A stretch of 64,000 bases of DNA from JALOAT01 sp041687015. GTDB lineage: Bacteria; Pseudomonadota; Gammaproteobacteria; Thiohalomonadales; Thiohalomonadaceae. The position numbers were made by a program, and so were the translations under genes. Of the stretch, positions 28,376 to 36,608 are shown piece after piece. The stretch lies in contig JAWLCT010000003.1 in assembly GCA_041687015.1 (NCBI GenBank), positions 1 to 64,000 on the forward strand, given 5' to 3'. Below the pieces are notes generated by a model. It was not told the origin of the DNA. It made no database searches and saw nothing but the letters and a program-made list of their open reading frames with translations. How positions within the stretch are numbered: the first letter of the stretch is position 1; each line of letters opens with the position of its first letter.

Positions 28376-29200
28376 TCAGATATCGCGCAGCAGCTCGTTG
28401 ATGCCGACCTTACTGCGGGTCTTGGCGTCCACCTTCTTGACGATGACTGCGCAGTACAGGCTGTACTTGCCATCCTTGGACGGCAAATTGCCCGACACCA
28501 CCACGGAGCCGGCGGGCACGCGGCCGTAGGTGACTTCACCGGTTTCGCGGTCGTAGATCTTGGTGGACTGGCCGATGTACACGCCCATGGAGATCACCGA
28601 GCCTTCTTCCACGATCACGCCTTCCACCACTTCCGAGCGTGCGCCGATGAAGCAGTTGTCCTCGATGATGGTGGGCGCGGCCTGCAGCGGTTCCAGCACG
28701 CCGCCGATCCCCACGCCGCCGGATAGATGCACGTTCTTGCCGATCTGGGCGCAGGAACCCACGGTGGCCCAGGTGTCCACCATGGTGCCGGAATCCACGT
28801 AGGCACCGATGTTCACGTAGGAGGGCATGAGCACCGCACCGGGCGCGATGTAGCTGCCGCGGCGGGCGGTGGCGGGCGGCACCACACGTACGCCGCCTTC
28901 ACGGAAGTCGCGCGAGTTGTAGTCGGCGTACTTGGAGGGCACCTTGTCGAAGTAATTGGTGAAACCACCCTTCATGAACTGGTTGTCCTCGATGCGGAAG
29001 GACAGCAGCACGGCCTTCTTCAGCCACTCGTTCACTACCCACTGACCCACCCCCTTGCGATCGGCCACGCGCAGCTCGCCCTTGTCGAGCAGGCGGATGG
29101 CCTCGGCGACGGCTTCCTTCACATGGGTTTCCACATTGCGCGGCGTAATATCCGCCCGGCGCTCGAAGGCTTCTTCAATGACTGCTTTGATATCGTTCAT
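28376..29200 (-). CDS. dapD: 2,3,4,5-tetrahydropyridine-2,6-dicarboxylate N-succinyltransferase
   Basis: A 274-residue left-handed beta-helix acyltransferase that succinylates tetrahydrodipicolinate in the lysine/DAP pathway. Hexapeptide repeats occupy about residues 105-235, with GSYIAPGAVLMPSYVNIG and GVGIGGVLEPLQAAPTIIED as conserved parts. A good ribosome binding site (GGAG) precedes the ATG. Repeat elements flank it on both sides, so it may have its own transcript ends. Confidence 0.97.
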   Translation of the reverse strand: MNDIKAVIEEAFERRADITPRNVETHVKEAVAEAIRLLDKGELRVADRKGVGQWVVNEWLKKAVLLSFRIEDNQFMKGGFTNYFDKVPSKYADYNSRDFREGGVRVVPPATARRGSYIAPGAVLMPSYVNIGAYVDSGTMVDTWATVGSCAQIGKNVHLSGGVGIGGVLEPLQAAPTIIEDNCFIGARSEVVEGVIVEEGSVISMGVYIGQSTKIYDRETGEVTYGRVPAGSVVVSGNLPSKDGKYSLYCAVIVKKVDAKTRSKVGINELLRDI

Positions 29201-29222
29201 GCTGTTTTCTCCGATTCAGTGA

Positions 29223-29365
29223 TTCAACGCGGAGGACGCGGAGGCGCGGAGTTCGCGGAGGAAACCATGCCCATCGTCCACCAGTGTTCTTTAACAGGAT
29301 CGCACCCTTCCCGGGTGCCTTCGATTTCTCTGCGGCCTCCGCGTCTCCGCGTCCTCCGCGTTCAA
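29223..29365. repeat. inverted 9-bp-period repeat element C (dapD-dapC junction)
   Basis: Left arm 29223-29264 (TTCAACGCGGAGG, ACGCGGAGG, CGCGGAG units) and right arm 29326-29365, whose reverse complement reads TTGAACGCGGAGG, ACGCGGAG, ACGCGGAGG. The arms are nearly perfect inverted copies of about 40 nt with about 60 nt between them. Confidence 0.82.
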
Positions 29366-29368
29366 CCC

Positions 29369-30565
29369 TCAGGATGACTCCACGAAGGCGCGGATGCGCT
29401 CGGCCGCTTCCACGCATTCGTCCAGTTCGGCCACCAGGGCCATGCGTACGTAGCCGGTGCCGGGATTGAGGCCGTGGGCGTCGCGTGACAAATAGCTGCC
29501 GGGCAGCACGGTGACGTTGTGCTCGGCGTACAGCCGGCGCGCGAATTCCTGTTCATCGATGGGGGTGCGTGCCCAGAGATAAAAACCGGCATCGGGGCGC
29601 TGCACGTCCATGAGCGGCGACAGAATCGCGAGCACCGCATCGAACTTGGCGCGGTACAGGGCGCGGTTCTGGCGCACGTGTTCCTCGTCTTTCCAGGCGA
29701 CAAGGCTGGCGGCCTGGGTGGGCGGCGGCATGGCACAGCCGTGATAGGTGCGGTAGAGCAGGAATTTCTTCAGCACCTCCGCATCGCCCGCAACGAAGCC
29801 GGAGCGCAAGCCCGGCACGTTGGAGCGTTTGGACAGGCTGTGGAACACCACACAGCGCGCGTAGTCGTCGCGGCCCATTTCCGCTGCGGCCTGAAGCAGT
29901 CCGGGCGGAGGCTCCGATTCGTCGAAATAGAGTTCCGAGTAGCACTCGTCCGCGGCGATGATGAAGTCGTGTTCGTCAGCCAGGCGGATGAGTTTTTGCA
30001 GGGTGGGGATGTCCACGACCGCGCCCGTGGGATTGCCCGGGCTGCACAGATAAATGAGCTGGGTGCGGCGCCAGATCGCCGCCGGCACGGCGTCCAGGTC
30101 GGGCTGAAAGCCGTTTTCCGCCGTTGTGTTGAGGAACCAGGGCTCGGCGCCGGCGAGTAACGCCGCGCCTTCGTAGATCTGGTAGAAGGGATTGGGCGAG
30201 ACCACCAGCGGCTGGCCGCTGCGATCCACCACGGCCTGGGCGAAGGCGAACAGCGCCTCGCGGGTGCCGTTGACCGGCAGCACGTGGCGTTCCGGGTCGA
30301 TGCTGTCCAGCGGCAACTGGAAGCGCTCGGTGAGCCAGCCGGCGATGGCCTCGCGCAGGTCCAGCCGTCCCTTGGTCAGCGGATAATTGCCCAAGCCGTG
30401 GAGGTGCGTGAGCAGCGCCTCGCCGATGAAGGCGGGCGGGCGATGGGCCGGTTCGCCGATGGACAGCGCGATGTGCGGCTTGTCGGCAGGCGGCACCGCC
30501 CCGGCCTTCAGCCGGTTCAGCTTCTCGAAAGGGTAGGGCTGCAGGCGCTCGAGGTCCGAATTCAT
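29369..30565 (-). CDS. dapC: succinyldiaminopimelate aminotransferase
   Basis: A 398-residue class I/II PLP aminotransferase of the DapC type. The PLP lysine is in SLSKRSNVPGLRSGF, with YLCSPGNPTGAV and DECYSELYF as the cofactor-binding segments. It would convert N-succinyl-2-amino-6-ketopimelate to N-succinyl-LL-DAP. Linkage to dapD, dapE and glnD supports DapC over other aminotransferases of this fold. Confidence 0.92.
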   Translation of the reverse strand: MNSDLERLQPYPFEKLNRLKAGAVPPADKPHIALSIGEPAHRPPAFIGEALLTHLHGLGNYPLTKGRLDLREAIAGWLTERFQLPLDSIDPERHVLPVNGTREALFAFAQAVVDRSGQPLVVSPNPFYQIYEGAALLAGAEPWFLNTTAENGFQPDLDAVPAAIWRRTQLIYLCSPGNPTGAVVDIPTLQKLIRLADEHDFIIAADECYSELYFDESEPPPGLLQAAAEMGRDDYARCVVFHSLSKRSNVPGLRSGFVAGDAEVLKKFLLYRTYHGCAMPPPTQAASLVAWKDEEHVRQNRALYRAKFDAVLAILSPLMDVQRPDAGFYLWARTPIDEQEFARRLYAEHNVTVLPGSYLSRDAHGLNPGTGYVRMALVAELDECVEAAERIRAFVESS

Positions 30566-30637
30566 GCAGGATAAGCTCTTGAAAAGAGCGGGCTAGTATA
30601 GAGCAACGTCCAAGTGCAGCAAACCAAGGCCGGATTC

Positions 30638-31003
30638 ATGATCACACGCATTCACCACGTCAGCCTGCTGGTCGCCGACACCGGGCGGGCGTTGGCTTTC
30701 TACAAGGATATCCTCGGGCTGGAGATGGCGTCGCGGCCCGATCTGGGCTTCCCCGGCGCCTGGCTGCAGGTGGGCGCGCAGCAGATCCACCTGCTGGAAC
30801 TGACCAATCCCGATCCGGTGGCGGGACGCCCCGAACACGGCGGCCGCGATCGCCACGTGGCCTTCGCCGTGGACGATCTCGCCGCTCTCAACCAACGCCT
30901 GGACACCGCCGGCATCCCCTACACCCGCAGCCGCTCCGGCCGCCCCGCCATCTTCTGCCGCGACCCGGACGGCAATGCGGTTGAACTGGTCGCAGTGGAA
31001 TAA
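30638..31003 (+). CDS. VOC family protein
   Basis: A 121-residue VOC module, ITRIHHVSLLVADTGRALAFY at the start and CRDPDGNAVELVAVE at the end, with H6, H62-region (HLLEL) and the C-terminal glutamate as likely metal ligands. The ATG at 30638 is preferred over a GTG at 30614, because the family begins right there. It is the only plus-strand gene inside the minus-strand glnD-dap block, and is followed by a repeat element, suggesting a later insertion. Confidence 0.8.
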   Translation: MITRIHHVSLLVADTGRALAFYKDILGLEMASRPDLGFPGAWLQVGAQQIHLLELTNPDPVAGRPEHGGRDRHVAFAVDDLAALNQRLDTAGIPYTRSRSGRPAIFCRDPDGNAVELVAVE

Positions 31004-31212
31004 AGAAGAATAACCACGGGGGACACGGGGGAACACGGGGAATTCAAAGGTCGAATCGCGGTTCTGCCCCGGCCCCCAACATTGGAGCAGCTTTTTGAAT
31101 CTTCTTTCTGAAAGCGGCGGGCGTTGATACATCCGGCGTCATCGCAGGTTGAGCCGCAGTACCTGCAAGACCTCTTGATCCCCATGTTCCCCGTGGTTAT
31201 GGCTTTTTCTTC
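31002..31212. repeat. inverted 9-bp-period repeat element D (VOC-glnD junction)
   Basis: The left arm (31002-31045) reads AAGAAGAATAACCACGGGG then GACACGGGG and GAACACGGGG; the right arm (31174-31212) is its reverse complement with GTTCCCCGTGGTTAT and a terminal CTTCTTC-like tail. The arms are about 130 bp apart. Confidence 0.75.
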
Positions 31213-33811
31213 ATCCCTTGCCTTCGAGCATTTCGATGATGCGGGTGCGCAGGCATTCCATTTGGGCGGGGTCGGTGAGGGGTTCGTTATCCGGGTCGGT
31301 GATGAAGAAGACGTCCTCCACGCGCGCGCCGAGGGTGGCGATCTTGGCGTTTTGCAGGCGCACGCCGCAGAGCATGAGCGCCTGGCCGATTTTGGAAAGG
31401 ATGCCGGGCCGGTCGGAGGTAACCACTTCCATGATGGTGCGGCCGTTGTTGCTGTCGTCCTCGAAGGCGACCTGGGGCGGAATGGTGAAGTGCTTGAGCT
31501 GCCGCTGCATGTGACGCTGCACGGTCAGGTTGGCCGCGTCAGGATCGCGGATGAGGCGTGACAGCCGGGCCTGGATGTCACGGATGCGCCGCGGATCGGT
31601 GATGGGTGTTCCGTTCTCTTCCAGGACGATATAGGTATCCAGCGTGTAGCCGTCGCTGGATGGCATGATGCGGGCATCGACGATGTTCAGGCGCATCTGG
31701 TCGAGCGCCGTGGTGACGATGGCGAAGAGCAGATCGTTCACCTGTGTGTAGATGAAGATCTCGGTGCCGCCGCGCTGGGTCTCCTGGCGGATGAGAATGA
31801 GCGGCACCTGATCACCTTCGGTGCATACGGCCTGCGTATGCCAGGCTATTTCATCGGCGGAATAGCGGCCGAAGTAGTCGGCACCGAGACGCGACCAGAA
31901 CGCATCCACGCTTGCCGGATCCACGGCCGCATCATGCAGGAGACGACGTACCTCTTCTTCGGTTTTTCGCCGCAATTCTGCTTCGTCCATGGGATTGGAC
32001 AGCCCCCGGCGCAACGCATGCCGGGTGGTTTCGTACAGGTCGGCGAGCAGTGCATCCTTCCACGAGTTCCACAAGGTCGGGCTGGTGGCCCGGATATCCG
32101 CCACCGTGAGCACATACAAGTGATCGAGGTAAGCGAGGCTGCCGACGGCCGCGGCGAACCGGTTCACCACATCCGGGTCGCTGATGTCCTTGCGCTGCGC
32201 CGTGATTGACATGAGCAGGTGGTTGCGCACCAGCCATTCCGCCAGGGCAGTGTCATACGTGCCGATCTGGTGGTCGGCACAGAACTGCAGTACGTCCACC
32301 GCACCCAGTTCGGAGTGATCGCCGCCGCGCCCCTTGGCCACGTCGTGGAACAGGGCGGCGATGAACAGCACCTCCTGTTTGGGGATGATCTGCATGATGC
32401 GCGTGCAGCGGGGGAATTCGTGTGAATGCTCGGGCTTGATGAAGCGTCGCAGATTCTGCACCGAAAAAAGGGTGTGCTGGTCGACTGTGTAGACGTGGAA
32501 AAGGTCGTGCTGCAACTGACCGACGACGCGCCCGAACACCGGCAGATAGGCTCCCAGTACGCCGTAACGGTTCATGGCGCGCAGGGCAGTGGTGACGCCG
32601 TGGGGCTGACGCAGGATCTCCATGAACAGGCTGCGACAACGCAGGTCGCTGCGGAACGCGTCATCGATGAGGGCCGTGTGATGGCGGATCAGGCGTATGG
32701 TGTTGGCGCGCACGCCCTTGAGTTCGGGGTGTTCGGCGAGCAGCAGGAATATTTCGAGCAGCGCAAAGGGATTGCGGGCGAAAACCTTGGCGTTGCGCGC
32801 TTCCACGAAGCCCTTGTGACACCGGAAGCGGTTGTTGATGGGGCGAATTTCCGCCGGTTCGTCGGCGAACAGGATTTCCTCCTGGAACAGCTGCAGGAGC
32901 AGTTCGTTCAATTGCCCGAGCTCCATGACGGTGCGGTAATAGTCCTTCATGAAATGCTCGACCTGAAGACGAATGCCGTCATCCTGGTAGCCGAACATGC
33001 GTGCAAGCGAGCGCTGGTGATCGAAGACCAGGCGGTCTTCGCGGCGGCCGGCGAGAATGTGCAGGCCGAAGCGCACTTTCCAGAGGAAGTTCTGCCCGGC
33101 GATCAATCGCTCGTATTCGCCATGGGTGAGGAATCCGTGGGCAATCAGGTCCTCGAGGGTGCGGGCGCCGAAGTGGCGCTTGGTCACCCAGCCGATCATC
33201 TGGATGTCACGCAGCCCGCCCGGGCCTTCCTTGACGTTGGGTTCCAGGTTGTAGGCGGTGTCGTGGAACTTGCGGTGGCGCTCAATCTGCTCCTGCCACT
33301 TGGCCTCGAAGAACTCCCGGCTCGACCACAACTGGTCGGCGCCGGTGGCGGCACGCATGGCCAGGTAGAGCGATTCGGTGCCGGCGAGCAGGCGTGACTC
33401 CATGAGATTGGTTGCGACCGTGAGATCCTTGGCCGCCTGCTGCACACATTCTTCGACCGTCCTGACGCTGTGGCCGATCTCAAGGCCGAGGTCCCACAGG
33501 AACAGGACGAAGCGTTCCAGCGGTTCACGCAATTCCCTGAGGGCATCCGCGGCCACCAGCAGCAGTACGTCGATGTCCGAATGGGGGTGTAGTTCGCCTC
33601 GGCCATAACCGCCCACGGCCGCCAGGGCGAGTTGTCCCGACTGGGGGAAATGCAGACGGAAGGCGCGCTTGAGCAGATGATCGAGCAACTCGGCGCGGCC
33701 GGTCACCAGATCCTCCACCGGGGCACCGGCCGTGAATTCGGCCTTCAGGTATTCAGTGGCCTCGCGCAGCGCCTCGCGAAACAGGGGCAGGGGCGCCGCC
33801 TGGGCGGCCAA
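31211..33811 (-). CDS. glnD: bifunctional uridylyltransferase/uridylyl-removing enzyme for PII
   Basis: Senses glutamine and adds or removes UMP on PII proteins. Domains in order: nucleotidyltransferase with GGYGRGELHPHSDIDVLLL near residues 67-85, the glnE/glnD linker region, an HD domain (ALFHDVAKGRGGDHSELG near 470) for the removing activity, and two C-terminal ACT domains (SSDGYTLDTYIVLE and VTSDRPGILSKIG). The TTG at 33811 gives 866 residues; the coding frame continues to a CTG at 33856, next to the map stop and behind AGGAAA, so the true start may be there. Confidence 0.95.
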   Translation of the reverse strand: MAAQAAPLPLFREALREATEYLKAEFTAGAPVEDLVTGRAELLDHLLKRAFRLHFPQSGQLALAAVGGYGRGELHPHSDIDVLLLVAADALRELREPLERFVLFLWDLGLEIGHSVRTVEECVQQAAKDLTVATNLMESRLLAGTESLYLAMRAATGADQLWSSREFFEAKWQEQIERHRKFHDTAYNLEPNVKEGPGGLRDIQMIGWVTKRHFGARTLEDLIAHGFLTHGEYERLIAGQNFLWKVRFGLHILAGRREDRLVFDHQRSLARMFGYQDDGIRLQVEHFMKDYYRTVMELGQLNELLLQLFQEEILFADEPAEIRPINNRFRCHKGFVEARNAKVFARNPFALLEIFLLLAEHPELKGVRANTIRLIRHHTALIDDAFRSDLRCRSLFMEILRQPHGVTTALRAMNRYGVLGAYLPVFGRVVGQLQHDLFHVYTVDQHTLFSVQNLRRFIKPEHSHEFPRCTRIMQIIPKQEVLFIAALFHDVAKGRGGDHSELGAVDVLQFCADHQIGTYDTALAEWLVRNHLLMSITAQRKDISDPDVVNRFAAAVGSLAYLDHLYVLTVADIRATSPTLWNSWKDALLADLYETTRHALRRGLSNPMDEAELRRKTEEEVRRLLHDAAVDPASVDAFWSRLGADYFGRYSADEIAWHTQAVCTEGDQVPLILIRQETQRGGTEIFIYTQVNDLLFAIVTTALDQMRLNIVDARIMPSSDGYTLDTYIVLEENGTPITDPRRIRDIQARLSRLIRDPDAANLTVQRHMQRQLKHFTIPPQVAFEDDSNNGRTIMEVVTSDRPGILSKIGQALMLCGVRLQNAKIATLGARVEDVFFITDPDNEPLTDPAQMECLRTRIIEMLEGKG

Positions 33812-33857
33812 CCCGCTTTCGAAGCGGGTGACGTCGAACAGCTGCGTGGCGTTCAGT

Positions 33858-34625
33858 TCAGATTTCCTCGCCGGTGCGCAGGGTCAGGATCTCCACGCCG
33901 ATGTCGGTGACCAGCACCGTGTGCTCCCACTGGGCCGACAGGGAGCGGTCTTTGGTGACCACCGTCCATTGGTCGGGGAGCAGCTTCACCTGGCGCTTGC
34001 CCAGGTTGATCATGGGCTCGATGGTGAAGGTCATGCCAGGTTCCAGGGTGACGCCGGTGTCTGGCTGGCCGTAGTGCAGCACCTGCGGGTCCTCGTGGAA
34101 GCCGCGGCCGATGCCATGGCCGCAGTATTCCCGCACCACCGAACAGCCGTTTTGCTCGGCATGGCGCTGGATGGCGTAGCCGAGGTCCCCGAGCCGGACC
34201 CCGGGGCGCACCATGCGGATGCCGATGAGCAGGCATTCGTGGGCGATCTGCACCACCCGGCGGGCCTTGATGGAGGGCTCGCCCACGTAGAACATCATGC
34301 TGGTGTCGCCGTGGAAACCGTCCTTGATGACGGTGATGTCCAGATTGATGATGTCGCCGTCCTTGAGCGGCTTGTCCGCCGGGATGCCGTGGCACACCAC
34401 CTGGTTCACCGAGGTGCAGATGGACTTGGGGAAGCCATGATAGTTGAGGGGGGCCGGGACGGCGTGCTGCACGTTCACGATGTGGTCATGGCAGAGGCGG
34501 TCCAGTTCATTGGTGGTGACCCCCGGCTGCACGTGGGGCGCGATCATCTCCAGCACCTCGGCGGCAAGCCGGCCGGCCACACGCATTTTTTCGATGTCTT
34601 CGGGGGTCTTGATGATGATGCTCAT
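33858..34625 (-). CDS. map: methionine aminopeptidase, type I
   Basis: Removes the initiator methionine from nascent proteins. All five metal ligands are present: D96 and D107 (INLDITVIKDGFHGDTS), H170 (EYCGHGIG), E203 (FTIEPM) and E234 (QWEHTV), with H79 as the substrate-contacting histidine. Length of 255 residues is normal. It is divergent from rpsB, the conserved bacterial arrangement, and is directly followed by glnD. Confidence 0.97.
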   Translation of the reverse strand: MSIIIKTPEDIEKMRVAGRLAAEVLEMIAPHVQPGVTTNELDRLCHDHIVNVQHAVPAPLNYHGFPKSICTSVNQVVCHGIPADKPLKDGDIINLDITVIKDGFHGDTSMMFYVGEPSIKARRVVQIAHECLLIGIRMVRPGVRLGDLGYAIQRHAEQNGCSVVREYCGHGIGRGFHEDPQVLHYGQPDTGVTLEPGMTFTIEPMINLGKRQVKLLPDQWTVVTKDRSLSAQWEHTVLVTDIGVEILTLRTGEEI

Positions 34626-34663
34626 TGGGCGGTTCCTGGACGCGGTGGTGGGCGGTGTGCCGT

Positions 34664-34692
34664 TTGTGGCGCGAGGGCTCTTATGGTATAAA
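34664..34692 (+). promoter_or_regulatory. sigma70 promoter of rpsB-tsf
   Basis: TTGTGG and TATAAA are separated by 17 bp, in the short region divergent from map. Transcription would start near 34699, giving a leader of about 180 nt before rpsB. Confidence 0.6.
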
Positions 34693-34699
34693 GGCCGGC

Positions 34700-34880
34700 T
34701 TCAACAGGCAAACTGTTGAAAGCGGGGCAATTCCCACCTGAAATGAGACAGGGGGAAACCCTTGATGAGCGGGGGAAACCCCAAAAATCCACACATGCGC
34801 CGGCACGACCGTCGGGGTGCCCGGGAGACCGGGTCGATGGCCGGGGCGCATGGCGGTCCAACCCCATAGAGGAAAAAGCA
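34700..34880 (+). promoter_or_regulatory. structured rpsB mRNA leader, candidate S2 autoregulatory element
   Basis: The leader starts with a perfect hairpin TTCAACAG-GCAAA-CTGTTGAA at the expected 5' end, then two short GGGG-AAA-CCC hairpins (34751-34761 and 34771-34782) spaced 20 nt apart, then GC-rich pairing up to GAGGAAA before the start codon. Gammaproteobacterial rpsB leaders are known to be bound by S2 for feedback control. I infer that function here from position and folding only. Confidence 0.5.
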
Positions 34881-35618
34881 ATGTCCAACGTGACCATGCG
34901 TCAGATGCTGGAGGCCGGTGTTCATTTCGGCCACCAGACCCGTTACTGGAACCCCAAGATGGCCCCGTTCATCTTCGGTGATCGTAACAAGATTCATATC
35001 GTCAATCTGGAAAAGACCCTGCCGCTGTTCAATGACGCCATGAACTTCATGGGCAAGCTGGCAGCCAACAAGGGCAACATCCTGTTCGTCGGCACCAAGC
35101 GCCAGGCCCGCGAGATCATCAAGACCGAGGCCGAGCGCTGCGGCATGCCCTACGTGAATCACCGTTGGCTGGGCGGCATGCTCACCAACTTCAAGACCGT
35201 CAAGCAGTCCATCAAGCGCCTGCGCGACATCGAGGCCATGGAACAGGACGGCTCTATCAACCGTCTGACCAAGAAGGAAGGCCTCATGATGCGCCGCGAA
35301 CTGGAAAAGCTCCAGCGTTCGCTGGGCGGCATCAAGGACATGAACACTTTGCCCGATGCCATCTTCATCATCGACGTGGGTCACGAAAAGAATGCCGTGG
35401 GTGAAGCCAAGAACCTGGGCATTCCGGTGGTTGGCGTGGTGGACACCAACAACAACCCCATGAATATCGACTACGTGATTCCGGGCAATGACGACGCCCT
35501 GCGTGCCATCCAGCTGTACGTGGAAGCAGCGGCCGATGCGGTGCTCGAAGGCAAGGCCTCCTCGCCCCACATCCAGGGTGCGAAGGACGAGTTCGTCGAG
35601 GTCGAGGAAGCGCGCTGA
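34881..35618 (+). CDS. rpsB: 30S ribosomal protein S2
   Basis: A 245-residue ribosomal protein starting MSNVTMRQMLEAGVHFGHQTRYWNPKM (shown here as MSNVTMRQML...GVHFGHQTRYWNPKM), with the family motifs GTKRQAREII and HRWLGGMLTN. The ATG at 34881 follows GAGGAAAAAG. It is the first gene of rpsB-tsf and lies behind a long structured leader. Confidence 0.96.
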   Translation: MSNVTMRQMLEAGVHFGHQTRYWNPKMAPFIFGDRNKIHIVNLEKTLPLFNDAMNFMGKLAANKGNILFVGTKRQAREIIKTEAERCGMPYVNHRWLGGMLTNFKTVKQSIKRLRDIEAMEQDGSINRLTKKEGLMMRRELEKLQRSLGGIKDMNTLPDAIFIIDVGHEKNAVGEAKNLGIPVVGVVDTNNNPMNIDYVIPGNDDALRAIQLYVEAAADAVLEGKASSPHIQGAKDEFVEVEEAR

Positions 35619-35642
35619 GCGACTGCGCTCACGCATTGAAGA

Positions 35643-35666
35643 AAAAGGGGGCCATGCCCCCTTTTT
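35643..35666 (+). terminator. hairpin between rpsB and tsf
   Basis: AAAAGGGGGC-CAT-GCCCCCTTTT is a nearly perfect stem flanked by A and T runs, 25 nt after the rpsB stop. In this operon such a hairpin is likely a partial terminator that sets the S2 to EF-Ts ratio, since tsf has no separate clear promoter. Confidence 0.65.
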
Positions 35667-35726
35667 CGAATCCATAGACAGGGCGGCGCAGTGGCGGCGC
35701 CCGACAAGCTTCAGGGGACAACTGAC

Positions 35727-36605
35727 ATGGCAGAAATCACCGCACAACTGGTCAAGGAACTGCGCGAGCGCACCGGCGCCGGCATGATGGAATGCAAGAA
35801 GGCGCTGACGGAAACGGGCGGCGACATCGAAGCGGCCATCGAGCACATGCGCAAGAGCGGCATGGCCAAGGCCGACAAGAAGGCCGGTCGTACCGCCGCT
35901 GAAGGCGTCATCGCCATTCAGGGCGATGCCAAGCGCCTGGCCATGGTGGAAGTGAACTGCGAAACCGATTTTGTGGCCAAGGGCGACGACTTCCAGGGTA
36001 TGGCCAACGCCATCGCCCAGCGCGTGCTGGCCGACAAGCCCGCCGACGTGGATGCCCTGATGGCGCTGCCGCTGGACGGCGGCGTGTCCGTGGCCGACAC
36101 GCTGAAGGAAAAGATTGCCAAGATCGGCGAGAACATGACCGTGCGCCGTTTCGCCCTGTTCGAAACCACCAACGGTTTCCTGGAGTTCTATCGCCACGGC
36201 ACCCGCATCGGCGTGGTGGTGGAGATGGAAGGCGGCGACGCCCAGCTGGCCAAGGACATCGCCATGCACGTGGCGGCGAGCCGTCCCATTTGCGTTTCCG
36301 CCGAGCAGGTGTCTGCCGAGACCATCGAGAAGGAACGTGAAATCTACACGGCCCAGGCCGCCGAGAGCGGCAAGCCGGCCGACATCGTCGCCAAGATGGT
36401 GGAAGGCCGCGTGCAGAAGTTCCTGAAGGAAGTGACCCTGCTGGGCCAGCCCTTCGTCAAGAACCCCGATGAGACGGTGGAAAAGCTGCTGAAGAACGCC
36501 GGTGCCAAGGTCGTGACTTTCGCGCGCTTCGAAGTGGGCGAGGGCATCGAGAAGAAGAAGGTGGACTTCGCCGAAGAGGTTATGGCGACTGCTCGCGGAA
36601 GCTGA
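35727..36605 (+). CDS. tsf: translation elongation factor Ts
   Basis: Nucleotide exchange factor for EF-Tu, 292 residues. The N-terminal UBA-like domain carries LRERTGAGMMECKKAL, and the core has CETDFVAKGDDF, which contacts EF-Tu. The ATG at 35727 is chosen because the family begins MAEITAQLVKELR; the open frame upstream overlaps the rpsB-tsf hairpin. It lies three bases before pyrH. Confidence 0.97.
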   Translation: MAEITAQLVKELRERTGAGMMECKKALTETGGDIEAAIEHMRKSGMAKADKKAGRTAAEGVIAIQGDAKRLAMVEVNCETDFVAKGDDFQGMANAIAQRVLADKPADVDALMALPLDGGVSVADTLKEKIAKIGENMTVRRFALFETTNGFLEFYRHGTRIGVVVEMEGGDAQLAKDIAMHVAASRPICVSAEQVSAETIEKEREIYTAQAAESGKPADIVAKMVEGRVQKFLKEVTLLGQPFVKNPDETVEKLLKNAGAKVVTFARFEVGEGIEKKKVDFAEEVMATARGS

Positions 36606-36608
36606 GCC

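Noticed and set aside
26267..31212. CRISPR array as explanation for the repeats in the dap region
   Set aside because: The units are nine bases long without unique spacers, arms are inverted and no cas gene is near.
32426..33397. Plus-strand open frame opposite glnD
   Set aside because: Antisense to the nucleotidyltransferase part of glnD, whose motifs are clear.
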